DNA of 29,703 nucleotides from DATBDE01 sp036270095. Its GTDB lineage: Bacteria; Actinomycetota; Thermoleophilia; Solirubrobacterales; Solirubrobacteraceae. Positions 15,849 to 23,779 of this stretch are shown here, in pieces (position 1 is the stretch's first letter; each line of letters begins with the position of its first letter). Below the pieces are notes generated by a model. That model had not been told where the DNA came from. It did no database searches and saw only the letters and a list, made by a program, of their open reading frames with translations. The position numbers were made by a program, and so were the translations under genes. Location of the stretch: NCBI GenBank assembly GCA_036270095.1, contig DATBDE010000037.1, forward strand, positions 1 to 29,703, given 5' to 3'.

Positions 15849-17228
15849 CTACACCACCGGCGGGGGCCGCTGCGCCCACGGGCGCACGGCCTCGAGCTGC
15901 GCGGAGAGGGCCAGCAGCGTGGCCTCGCTCCCCGGACGGCCGACCAGCTGCACCGCCAGCGGCAGGCCGGCGTCGTCGGTGCCGGCGGGCAGCGCGGCGG
16001 CGGGGTTGCCGGTGAGGTTCCACACGGCGGTGTAGCCGACGTAGGGGCCGCCGCCGTTGAACGTGCGCAGCGGCCCCTTGCCCGCCCACGTGCCCACCGA
16101 TTCGGGCGACTGGGCGACGACCGGCGTGAGGACCACGTCGTGGTCGTCGAAGATCGCGTTGATGCGGGCGCTGGTGGCCTCGCGACGGCGGAGGGCCCGG
16201 CGCAGCGCGCGCCCGCCCAGCCGACGGCCCAGGCGCGCGAGCTTGGCGGTGCGCGGCTCGAGCTTGTCCGGCGCGTCGAGGGCGGCGGCGTCCTGCGCGA
16301 CGCCGTGCAGATACGGGGGCATGATCTCGGCCAGCAGGACCCCGTAGCGCGGGTCGCGCTCGTCCACCGTATGGCCGAGCTCGGTCAGGAGCTGCGCGGT
16401 CCGCTCCACCGCCGCGCGGCGCTCGGGGTCGAGCTTGATGGCGGGCAGCGTGTTCTTGTAGGAGACGGCCACGCGCAGGGCGCGCGGCGCGGCCTCGGTC
16501 GCCTCGACGAAGCCGTCCGCGTCGGCGACGGCGTCGAGGAACAGCGCGGCGTCGCGCACCGTGCGCGCGATCGGGCCGAGGACGGTGGCGCCGTGCCAGT
16601 GGTCGTCGTGCGGCGCGAGCGGCACCAGGCCGCGCGTGGGCTTGAGGCCGTAGACGCCGCAGGTCGCGGCGGGGATGCGGATCGAGCCGCCCCCATCCGA
16701 GCCCAGACCGCCGCCGACGATGCCGGCGGCCACGGCGGCGGCGGTCCCGCCGCTCGACCCGCCGGTCGTCCGCTCGGGGTCCCAGGGGTTGCGGGTCGAG
16801 CCGTACGTCTGCGACTCGGTGAAGTGGCCCCAGGCCGCAAGCTCGGGGAGGTGGGTCTTGCCGACGATCACCGCGCCGGCGGAGCGCAGGCGGCGCACGA
16901 CCTCGCTGTCCGCCGTCGCCGCGCGCGTGACGGCGGCGGTTCCGTGGCACGTCGTCTCGCCGGCGATGTCGACGTTGTCCTTGACCACGACGGGCACGCC
17001 GAGCAGCGGCGCGGCCTCGCCGGCGTCGAGGCGGCGCTGGGCCTCCACCGCCTCGACGCGCGCGGCCTGCGCGCGCACGGTGCGGAAGGCGTTGAGCTGC
17101 GGGTCGAGCCGCTCGATGCGCTCCAGGCAGGCGTCGACGAGCTCGGCCGCGGTCGCATCGCCGGCGCGGAGGGCGTCGGCCTGCGCGGCCAGGGACGGGA
17201 GGGTGGCGGTGCGGTCGGTGGTGGGCAT
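15849..17228 (-). CDS. Amidase (amidase-signature family)
   Basis: A 459-residue hydrolase of amide bonds using the Ser-cisSer-Lys triad. Lys83 lies in VVVKDNVDIAG, cis-Ser158 in TTGGSSGG and nucleophile Ser182 in SDGGGSIRIPA. The 24-residue spacing is that of the malonamidase/GatA group. It lacks gatB/gatC neighbours and the extra GatA features, so a small-molecule amidase is more likely than the tRNA amidotransferase subunit. ATG 17228 begins MPTTDRTATLPSLAAQADAL, the usual first helix. No ribosome site is visible and the upstream frame runs through repeats, so the longer reading was rejected. It leads a two-gene operon with the SDR. Confidence 0.93.
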   Translation of the reverse strand: MPTTDRTATLPSLAAQADALRAGDATAAELVDACLERIERLDPQLNAFRTVRAQAARVEAVEAQRRLDAGEAAPLLGVPVVVKDNVDIAGETTCHGTAAVTRAATADSEVVRRLRSAGAVIVGKTHLPELAAWGHFTESQTYGSTRNPWDPERTTGGSSGGTAAAVAAGIVGGGLGSDGGGSIRIPAATCGVYGLKPTRGLVPLAPHDDHWHGATVLGPIARTVRDAALFLDAVADADGFVEATEAAPRALRVAVSYKNTLPAIKLDPERRAAVERTAQLLTELGHTVDERDPRYGVLLAEIMPPYLHGVAQDAAALDAPDKLEPRTAKLARLGRRLGGRALRRALRRREATSARINAIFDDHDVVLTPVVAQSPESVGTWAGKGPLRTFNGGGPYVGYTAVWNLTGNPAAALPAGTDDAGLPLAVQLVGRPGSEATLLALSAQLEAVRPWAQRPPPVV

Positions 17229-17300
17229 GGCGCGACGGTACGGACGGCGTCGCGGCCGGTCATCGGGCGTTTGCCCTATGCGGTCGGCGTCTGGCGCAGT

Positions 17301-17816
17301 CTCTCGAATGGGGGCGACGAAGGCGGCGGGTCCGGGCCGGGGGGGTTGGAGCCACCTGGCCGCTTGAACGGCGGCGACGAAGGAGGCGGGGTTTCGGGCC
17401 CGGCCGCAAGGGTGATCCCCCAGCCGCCTGAACGGCGGCGACGAAAGGTGCGGTCTTGGGGCCGGCCGCACGGGTGATCCCCCAGCCGCTTGAACGGCAG
17501 CGACGAAGGAGACGGGGTCTTGGCGCCGGCCGCACGGGTGATCCCCCAGCCGCTTGAACGGCAGCGACGAAGGAGACGGGGTCTCGGGCCCGGCCGCACG
17601 GGTGATCCCCCAGCCGCCTGAACGGGGCCCGACCGCGCGGGTGGTCCCCCCGGCCGTCTCAACGACGGCGACGAAGGAGGAGGGCGCGACCGGGCAGGTG
17701 GTCCCCGGCCGCCTGAAACGGCGGCGACGAAGGAGGGGGTGTCGGGCCCGGCCGCACGGGTGATCCCCAGCCGCCCCAACGACGGCGACGAGGAGGCGGG
17801 ACCGGCCTGGGAGAGG
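17301..17816. repeat. 62-64 bp tandem repeat array, about nine units
   Basis: Units start at 17301, 17361, 17425, 17487, 17551, 17615, 17655, 17710 and 17772. The complete ones are 62-64 bp, and those at 17615 and 17655 have internal deletions (40 and 55 bp). Two conserved blocks recur: CGCYTGAACGGCRGCGACGA, and about 20 bases later CCGCACGGGTGATCCCCCAG. Units at 17487 and 17551 are almost identical. Periods are not multiples of three and there are no unique spacers, so the array is neither coding nor a CRISPR. Confidence 0.9.
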
Positions 17817-17819
17817 GGT

Positions 17820-17855
17820 TGTGCAGTTGACCCCATATCCGCTGTCAACTGCACA
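17820..17855. repeat. Palindrome 1 of a related pair
   Basis: Arms 17820-17831 and 17844-17855 match perfectly over 12 bp around a 12-base loop (CCCATATCCGCT). It follows the tandem array directly. Its core GCAGTTGAC/GTCAACTGC recurs in the next palindrome. Confidence 0.85.
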
Positions 17856-17915
17856 CACCCCCGCGGACCCACCTCCCTCGTTGCCCCCCGGGTCGCTCGG
17901 ACCGCGCGAGCAGGT

Positions 17916-17964
17916 GGGGTGTTCGCAGTTGACGACGCATACGGTGGCTAACTGCAAACACCCC
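17916..17964. repeat. Palindrome 2 of a related pair
   Basis: Arms 17916-17930 and 17950-17964 pair at 14 of 15 positions around a 19-base loop. The core GCAGTT...AACTGC, the flanking GTGT/ACACC and the loop motif CATACGG resemble palindrome 1, so both look like copies of one mobile or regulatory element. Confidence 0.8.
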
Positions 17965-17979
17965 CGCCGGGACCCGCCC

Positions 17980-18050
17980 TCGTCGCTGCCGTTCAAGCGG
18001 CCGAGGGACCAACCGCCCGGCCCGGACCCCCCTTCGTCGCCGCCGTCCGG
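17980..18050. repeat. Inverted copies of the tandem unit
   Basis: Read on the minus strand, this stretch contains CGCTTGAACGGCAGCGACGA and a second GGCGGCGACGAAGGGGG block, the hallmark of the array at 17301-17816 but in opposite orientation. The two palindromes lie between the direct and inverted copies. Confidence 0.75.
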
Positions 18051-18063
18051 CCGCCCAGACCCA

Positions 18064-18180
18064 CCTGTCCTGCCGAACGCGACCCTCGTCGCGGTCGCCG
18101 ACAGCTACACGCTGATCCCGGAGGACCAGCCCGCCCGCCTGGCGGCGGCGCTTCGGGACTTCGTCAGAGGAAGCACAGGT
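18064..18180 (+). pseudogene. C-terminal remnant of an alpha/beta hydrolase
   Basis: One plus-strand frame reads PVLPNATLVAVADSYTLIP followed by EDQPARLAAALRDFVRG. This is the typical last strand and helix of alpha/beta hydrolases, where 'DSyTFipeDQPerLA' follows the catalytic-acid region. No upstream part of such a gene is present; the frame enters the repeat region instead. The stop codon has been lost and the frame runs into the antisense of the M19-like gene. A gene truncated by repeat insertion or deletion is inferred. Confidence 0.55.
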
Positions 18181-20695
18181 ACGCCGCCCCGCCCGACGCA
18201 TGCCCGCCCGCGGCCACGATCGGCGTCGGGTTCGTGATCTTCTCGCGCGCGGAGGCGGGCGCCGCGGGCGGCGGCGCGAACTTGTGGGCCTTGGCCTTGC
18301 GCAGTCGCCCCATGTACTCGCGCACCGCCTTCTTCGAGCGCGCCACGAACCCGGCCGCCACCGCCACGTCGCGCACCCGTCCGCCCTTGACCGCGAAGAC
18401 GTAGGTCGCGCCGCGCGAGCGCTTGGCCTCCAGGCCGCCGGCCACGTGGCGCGCGCCGGATATTTGCCGCGCCCGCGCGCCCGGCGCCACGCCCGCGGCC
18501 TTGGCCCCGGGCGCCGAGGTCCCGACGAGTCCGACCCGACCCTGCGGCGACAGCACGGCGACGTCCGCGGCGGCCGCGTTGCCCGCGCCATCCACGCACC
18601 ACGACCACACCCGCGCGCGCTGCTGCGGCTGGCCCGCCGCCATCAGCAGCGCGTCGGCCGACGCTCCGAGCTTGATCTGCGGCAGCCCGGTGCGGCCGAC
18701 CGCGGCCGCCGCGCGGCAGGCCGGGCCGGGCACGCCGTCGGCGCGCTCCCACATGTCCAGATAGGCCTCGGACGCGTTCCACATGTCGTGGAGGATCTGG
18801 TCGCCGCCGAGCTTGCGCACCTCCTCGACCCAGTCGGGATAGAGGCCGTAGTGGGCCACGCCCTCCTGCGCGTAGTCGAAGACGCGGTCGCCGGTACGCT
18901 GCTTGTCGAAGGTGACCTTGCCGTCGCAGGACTTGAACGGGTAGGTGACCGCGGTCGCGCCGGGCGGCCCGGGCGCGCCCTGCTGGGCCAGTCCGCCGAG
19001 GTCGGCGCCCCAGCCCCAGCCCAGCGGGTACTTGTTCGTGCTCGTGTCCGTGGGGGCGTACTGCTTGTAGGCCTGCACGTACTTCGTGGCCGCGCCCGCG
19101 TTGGGGAAGGCCATCCCGCCCAGCGCCCAGATGCGCGGCCAGTTGCGCGGGTCCATCCACCCGTGGGGCGAGATGACGCCCGAGTAGTGCCGCCCCTCGG
19201 CCAGCGTGATCGTCGTGTCGACGGCCTTCTGGCTCATGTGGTCGGGGTTGATGATCATGTGCTCGTCCATCATCCGCTCGGCCAGGTGGGCGCCGAGGTC
19301 GGTGAGCCCGCGGGCGTTGCAGTGCGGCGCGGGCGGATAGGCGGGGAGCGAGCCCGGGGCCACGCCGGCCTGGCCCAGCAGCCCGTCGACGGTGGAGTTG
19401 GACGGCGCGCCGGACTCGATCGGGTTGTCGGCCTCGAGCCCGGTGCAGGTCTGTGCGCTCCAGAACGAGCCCGCGCTGAGCTTGTTGCCCCCGTTGATGA
19501 GCAGGCCGATGGCGCCGCTGTCGAAGCGCACGCCGGCCAGCGGGTTGTCGAACTTGTTCAGGAACAGGCTCGAGCGCACGCCGCGGTCATAGAACTCGTC
19601 GAGCTCGTCGTCGACCTGCCTCTGGTCGCAGGTCCGGTGGTCCCAGCCGCTGCAGCCGAACAGCTCGGAGACCTCGATCTCGAGGACGACCGCCATCTTG
19701 CCCTCGTTGATGACGCGCCGGGCCGAGAACGGGTCGGTGACGATCTGGAAGAAGCCCTTGCCCGGCCCGCCGGCCTGGGCGTCGACGTAGTCCTGCAGCG
19801 CGTGCATGTCGTCGATGCCCTTGCGCACCGTCGTCATCTCGTCGCACGAGTTACGCCGGTTGGTCTGCAGCTCGCACAGGATCCGGTTCTCGTTGACCGG
19901 CATGACGATCAGGCGCAGGCCGCCCATCCACGCCCGCTGCATCCAGCGCCAGTACGTGCCCTCGTAGGTCACGTTGTCGCGACTCCAGGCGGTGAGCCTG
20001 GGCCAGCCCGAGGTGTCGTGCGGGGAGACCGGGTTGCCGAAGTTCAGCGTGTTCTGGAAGGGCGCCGCGCTGCCCTGCGGGCCTTCGATGCTCGAGCAGT
20101 CCGGGAGCGCGTCGGGGATCCCGTACGGCGACCACGGCCGCCCGCAGTGGAAGTTGCCGCCCAGGTGCTCGTAGGTCATCCAGTGCATGTGGCCGTCGAT
20201 GAAGCCGCCGACCTGGCCGTAGGGCTCAGCGCCCTTCGACGGCGTCCCCGTCGCGTTCAGCTCGGCCTCCGGGTACTCGGCGCAGCCGTTGGCGGGCATG
20301 AACGCGAGCTTCGTGCCGCTTCCGCCCAGCGAGACGCCGCCGTCGCTCCCGGCGACGAGGAAGCGGCCGGGCGCCGACGCCGGCGTCAGCGTGAACGCGG
20401 CCCCGCCGGCGTCGTCGACCTGCCAGTCGGCCTGCGGGCTGGGCTGCGCGACCGGGCCCACGTTGCCGGCGTCGCCCGCGGCCAGGAACCGGCGACCGGG
20501 CGTGTAGAGCAGGTAGCTGCCCAGGCGCGTGGCCTGCAGGCGCAGCTGGCTGCCGTTGGCGACGACCGAACCCGAGGGCGCCCGCAGGTCGTAGCACCCG
20601 CCGGCGAGCGAGAAGCGGGTGGGCGCGTCGGCGCGCGCGACCGTCGGCAGTGCCGCCGCCAGCAGCATCGCGAGCAGAAGACCCCCCCGGTGCAT
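18164..20695 (-). CDS. Large secreted peptidase M19-like / amidohydrolase-fold protein
   Basis: An 843-residue exported metallohydrolase. Residues 1-22 are a signal peptide (MHRGGLLLAMLLAAALPTVARA). Residues about 27-140 look like a beta-trefoil or fascin-like domain with repeated L.A..SYLLYTPG / GRFLVAGSDGG blocks. From about 160 a TIM-barrel amidohydrolase begins: FIDGHMH supplies the metal HxH (His169, His171), EIEVSELFGC may give the bridging Glu, NPDHMSQKAVD and SPHGW give further His, and GWGWGADLGGL matches the M19 'G.GsD.DG' position. Residues after about 690 form another beta domain. The substrate is unknown. ATG 20695 was chosen over GTG 20713 because it starts the signal peptide cleanly. 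Confidence 0.82.
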   Translation of the reverse strand: MHRGGLLLAMLLAAALPTVARADAPTRFSLAGGCYDLRAPSGSVVANGSQLRLQATRLGSYLLYTPGRRFLAAGDAGNVGPVAQPSPQADWQVDDAGGAAFTLTPASAPGRFLVAGSDGGVSLGGSGTKLAFMPANGCAEYPEAELNATGTPSKGAEPYGQVGGFIDGHMHWMTYEHLGGNFHCGRPWSPYGIPDALPDCSSIEGPQGSAAPFQNTLNFGNPVSPHDTSGWPRLTAWSRDNVTYEGTYWRWMQRAWMGGLRLIVMPVNENRILCELQTNRRNSCDEMTTVRKGIDDMHALQDYVDAQAGGPGKGFFQIVTDPFSARRVINEGKMAVVLEIEVSELFGCSGWDHRTCDQRQVDDELDEFYDRGVRSSLFLNKFDNPLAGVRFDSGAIGLLINGGNKLSAGSFWSAQTCTGLEADNPIESGAPSNSTVDGLLGQAGVAPGSLPAYPPAPHCNARGLTDLGAHLAERMMDEHMIINPDHMSQKAVDTTITLAEGRHYSGVISPHGWMDPRNWPRIWALGGMAFPNAGAATKYVQAYKQYAPTDTSTNKYPLGWGWGADLGGLAQQGAPGPPGATAVTYPFKSCDGKVTFDKQRTGDRVFDYAQEGVAHYGLYPDWVEEVRKLGGDQILHDMWNASEAYLDMWERADGVPGPACRAAAAVGRTGLPQIKLGASADALLMAAGQPQQRARVWSWCVDGAGNAAAADVAVLSPQGRVGLVGTSAPGAKAAGVAPGARARQISGARHVAGGLEAKRSRGATYVFAVKGGRVRDVAVAAGFVARSKKAVREYMGRLRKAKAHKFAPPPAAPASAREKITNPTPIVAAGGHASGGAAYLCFL

Positions 20696-20740
20696 CGGCG
20701 TGGCACCGTACACCGGGGCGATGGCGCCGAGCGCCGGTTC

Positions 20741-22276
20741 TCAGTCGCGCAGCAGGTCGTGCTCCATCGCGAACAACGTCGCCGCGGCGCGGGTGGACAC
20801 GCCGGCCTTCGTGTAGACGTGGGCGACGTGGTGCCCGACGGTCTTGGGCGACAGCCCGAGCGCCTGCGCGATGGCCTTGTTGGACCCGCCGCGCGCGAGC
20901 GCGCGCAGCACCTCGACCTCGCGGTCGGTCAAGCCGGCGGGCCACGCCCGGCGCCCCGGCGCGGCGCGGTGCCCGGCCGCCTCGAGCACGGCCTCGGTCG
21001 CGTGCGCATCGAGCCGCCCGCCGCGCACCTGCTCGCGCAGCACCGCGGCCGCGCTCTCGCCGCTGAAGGCGGCGCGGTAGGGGCGGTCCTCGGTGAGCGC
21101 GTGGTAGACGTCGGCGGCCGCGATCAGCCGCGCGCTCGTCGGCAGCGACTCGGCCCGCAGGCGCCGGTGGTAGCCGGAGCCGTCCAGGCGCTCGTGGTGG
21201 GCGCCGCCGAGCTCGCCCAGCTCCGCCAGCTCGGGCGCCCGCGCCAGCGCGCGCTCGGTGTAGTACGGGTGCAGGCGCACGCGCTCCCACTCGGCCGCGT
21301 CGAGCGGGCCGGGCTTGTCCCAGATCGCGTTGGAGATACCCACGCGGCCGAGGTCGTGCAGCAGCGCCGCGTGGCGCACGGCGTCGACCTCGGGCTCCTC
21401 CAGGCCCACCCGCCACGCCGCCGCTTCGGCGAGCTCGGCGACCCCGCGCGAGTGCCCGAGCGTCCAGGGCGATTTGAGGTCGACGAAGTCGGCGACGGCG
21501 GCGCAGGCCGCGTCGAGGCGCTCGCCGTGCAGGCCGGCGCCTTCGGGCGAGCGCGCCATCACCGCGTCCCACAGCGCCGCCTCGCCCAGGTCGCGCACCA
21601 GCCGGCCGCCGTCGGCGCACAGCAGCGCCGCCAGGTCGGGGTCGTAGGCGCCGCCCGCGCGCTCGCCGACCGCGGCCACGGCGGCGTCCTCGCCGGCGTG
21701 GGCGCACAGCGCGTCGGCGTCGCGCGCCACGTGCAGCAGCCGCGCCGCCAGCGGGATCGCCTCGCCGCGCGCGCCGGCCGGGAAGCCCTTGCCGTCCCAG
21801 CGCTCGAACACGAACCCGAGCGCGTGGGCGGCGTCGCCGCCCACCCCGAGCCGGCCCGCGAGCCGCTCGGCCACCTCGCAGTGTTGCGCGAACGCTGCCC
21901 GCGGGCGCCGCGGCCCCGCCGCCAGCGCGGCCAGAAACGCGGCCGCCCGCGCCGGCCCGGCGCGCCCGGCGCCCGCGTTGGAGCGCAGGAAGCCGAGCAG
22001 CTCGGCCGGCTTGCTCGGGTCGATGAGCGCGTAGGCGGCGCGCACGGCGACATCGTCGCCATAGAGCACCGCCGCCTCGTGGGCGTCCGAGGTGCACCCG
22101 ATCGAGTGCAGCAGCGCCACCGTCCACGCCGCGTCGCGGACGCCGTCCTCGCACTGGGCCGCGTCGGCCAGCCGGGTGGTGAGCAGGCACGTGCGCAGGC
22201 CGTGCTCGAGGGACAACCCGGTCCCGAGGTCCGTCGCCAGGGACATGGCGCCGACCAGTTCTCCGAGAGCGATCAA
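20741..22276 (-). CDS. Double HD-GYP-type phosphohydrolase with C-terminal LuxR HTH
   Basis: A 511-residue regulator joining a signalling domain to a DNA-binding domain. The N-terminal half resembles a decayed HD-GYP domain (LLHSIGC in place of HD, FERWDGKGFP). Residues about 304-395 are a better HD-GYP: LLHDLGRVGI, LHPYYTERAL and HHERLDGSGYH, where the final Pro of GYP is His. Residues 449-511 are a LuxR helix-turn-helix (LTDREVEVLRALARGGSNKAIAQALGLSPKTV). Cyclic-di-GMP or a related nucleotide as ligand is inferred. TTG 22276 keeps the family start (LGELVGAMSLATDL); ATG 22243 would cut it. It diverges from the thioredoxin-like gene across only 27 bp. Confidence 0.87.
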   Translation of the reverse strand: MIALGELVGAMSLATDLGTGLSLEHGLRTCLLTTRLADAAQCEDGVRDAAWTVALLHSIGCTSDAHEAAVLYGDDVAVRAAYALIDPSKPAELLGFLRSNAGAGRAGPARAAAFLAALAAGPRRPRAAFAQHCEVAERLAGRLGVGGDAAHALGFVFERWDGKGFPAGARGEAIPLAARLLHVARDADALCAHAGEDAAVAAVGERAGGAYDPDLAALLCADGGRLVRDLGEAALWDAVMARSPEGAGLHGERLDAACAAVADFVDLKSPWTLGHSRGVAELAEAAAWRVGLEEPEVDAVRHAALLHDLGRVGISNAIWDKPGPLDAAEWERVRLHPYYTERALARAPELAELGELGGAHHERLDGSGYHRRLRAESLPTSARLIAAADVYHALTEDRPYRAAFSGESAAAVLREQVRGGRLDAHATEAVLEAAGHRAAPGRRAWPAGLTDREVEVLRALARGGSNKAIAQALGLSPKTVGHHVAHVYTKAGVSTRAAATLFAMEHDLLRD

Positions 22277-22303
22277 CGCGGGGGAGCGTAGAGTCCGGGG
22301 CGC

Positions 22304-23779
22304 ATGGAGGTCATCGCGCTCGTCAAGCACGACTGCGAAACCTGCGCGACGCTGGCGCCCGCGCTGGAGGCCGCCGCCATCGCCGGGGCGCCGGTGCGCA
22401 TGGTGTCGCAGTCCAACGAGGCCGAGACACGGGCGTTCGCTGAGCGGGTCGGGCTCACGACCGTGCCCGAGCTCGACGAGGGCCTGGCGCTTTCCGAGCG
22501 CCTCGACCCCGAGGCCGTCCCGGCCGTGGTGCTGCTCGACGGCGACGAGGAGCAAGATCGCGTCGAGGGGCTGCACCGCGCGCGCCTCGAGGCGCTGTTC
22601 GCGGCAGCCGGCGCGACGCTGCCGCGCGACGGCCTGCCCGAGATCAAGCCCGGCTGCGCCTCGATCACGCAGGAGCCCGAGGTCGCCGCGCGCCTGGCCG
22701 CCAAGCGCGCCCGCGCCGCCGGCCGCATCCGCGCCCGCGAGCTCGACCTGGGCGCGCTCGAGGACCCGTTCGAGGCCCTGCACCAGCGCGGCCTTAGCGA
22801 CGGCCTGCCCGTCGTGCCGCCCACGCCCGAGCGCGTCGTCGCGCTGCTCGAGCACACGAGCCGCGACCCTCAGGACCTTGTCGGCGTAGTGCCGCCGTAC
22901 GGCGGCCAAGCCACGGTCGAGAAGGTGGCCATCAACGCGGTCATGGCGGGCTGCGCGGGGCCGGAGCTGCCGCTCGTGCTGGCCGCCGTCGAGGCCGCCT
23001 GCCGCGAGGCCTTCGCGCTGCACGGGCTCATCGCCACCACCCACCCGGCGGGGCCGGTGGTGATCGTGTCCGGCCCCTACGCCGACGAGGCGGGCATGAA
23101 CGCCCGCGGCAACGCGCTCGGCCAGGGCAACCGCGCCAACGGCACCATCGGCCGCGCGCTGCAGCTCGTGGCCCGCAACGTCGGCGGCGGCCGCCCCGGC
23201 GTGGAGGACCGCGCCGCGCACGGCCAGCCCGGCAAGGTGGGCGCTGCCTTCGCCGAGCGGCTGGAGGACTCGCCCTTCGACGGTCTGGCCCAGGACCGCG
23301 GCGTGCCCGCGGACGAGACCGGGATCACGCTGGTCGCGGCCGAGGCGCCGCGGCTGCTGCTCGACCAGCTCGCGCGCGAGCCCGAGGGCCTGTGCGCGTC
23401 GCTGGCCACCGCGCTGGAGTCGATCGCCCACCCCAAGCAGCGCCTGGCCTGGGACGGCCTGGTCGTGCTGGGCCCCGAGCACGGGCGCATCTTCCGCGAG
23501 GCGGGCTGGAACCGCGCCCGCGTGCGCGACCGCCTCTTCGCCCTCACCACAAGCCCGGCCCGCGACATCGTGCGCGGCGCCGGCGGCTCGCCCGAGGGCG
23601 TCGAGGAGCGCTTCGTCACCGACCCCGACATGCCGGTGGCCAAGTTCGCCGCGCCCGACCGCATCCTCCTCGCCTACGCCGGCGGCGACGCCGGCCTGTT
23701 CTCGATGGTCTACGGATCATGGGCCGCCGGCGAGATCGGCTCCGCGCCCCAGAGCGTCTCGGTGGAGCCGTGGCGATGA
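22304..23779 (+). CDS. Thioredoxin-like protein fused to a UGSC-partner domain
   Basis: A 491-residue cytoplasmic protein. Residues 1-100 have a thioredoxin-like fold with a redox pair Cys11-Glu-Thr-Cys14 and the likely cis-Pro in AVPAVVLL. From about 155 to the end is a conserved domain of unknown function with DGLPVVPPTPERV, VVPPYGGQATVEKVAINAVMAGC, a GNALGQGNRANGTIGRALQL loop and LAYAGGDAGLFSMVYGSW. I recognise this as the type of protein that neighbours UGSC selenoproteins; the exact reaction is unknown. The stop overlaps the start of the selenoprotein gene as ATGA, so the two are made together. ATG 22304 lies 27 bp from the divergent HD-GYP/LuxR gene. Confidence 0.8.
   Translation: MEVIALVKHDCETCATLAPALEAAAIAGAPVRMVSQSNEAETRAFAERVGLTTVPELDEGLALSERLDPEAVPAVVLLDGDEEQDRVEGLHRARLEALFAAAGATLPRDGLPEIKPGCASITQEPEVAARLAAKRARAAGRIRARELDLGALEDPFEALHQRGLSDGLPVVPPTPERVVALLEHTSRDPQDLVGVVPPYGGQATVEKVAINAVMAGCAGPELPLVLAAVEAACREAFALHGLIATTHPAGPVVIVSGPYADEAGMNARGNALGQGNRANGTIGRALQLVARNVGGGRPGVEDRAAHGQPGKVGAAFAERLEDSPFDGLAQDRGVPADETGITLVAAEAPRLLLDQLAREPEGLCASLATALESIAHPKQRLAWDGLVVLGPEHGRIFREAGWNRARVRDRLFALTTSPARDIVRGAGGSPEGVEERFVTDPDMPVAKFAAPDRILLAYAGGDAGLFSMVYGSWAAGEIGSAPQSVSVEPWR

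Larger units (their letters stand above)
17229..18163. other. 0.9-kb non-coding region with repeats and a gene remnant
   Basis: No intact gene is present. The region holds a tandem array (17301-17816), two palindromes (17820-17855 and 17916-17964), inverted array-like copies (about 17980-18050) and the tail of a hydrolase gene (from about 18064). It separates the amidase start from the stop of the M19-like gene, both on the minus strand. Upstream amidase control signals must lie here, but no promoter could be named. Confidence 0.8.

Noticed and set aside
17301..17816. CRISPR array
   Set aside because: Almost the whole 62-64 bp unit is conserved and there are no unique spacers. No cas genes are present.
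17229..17996. N-terminal extension of the amidase through the repeat array
   Set aside because: The extension translates the repeats, whose periods (62 and 64) are not multiples of three, so their reading changes from unit to unit. The amidase starts normally at 17228.
18200..22291. A plus-strand open frame of over 1,300 codons
   Set aside because: It is Arg/Gly/Val-rich antisense to the M19-like and HD-GYP/LuxR genes, a usual shadow in very GC-rich DNA. The minus-strand proteins have clear motifs.
22277..23482. Longer HD-GYP/LuxR protein starting far upstream
   Set aside because: The extra part is antisense to the thioredoxin-like gene and has no domain. The family start lies at TTG 22276.
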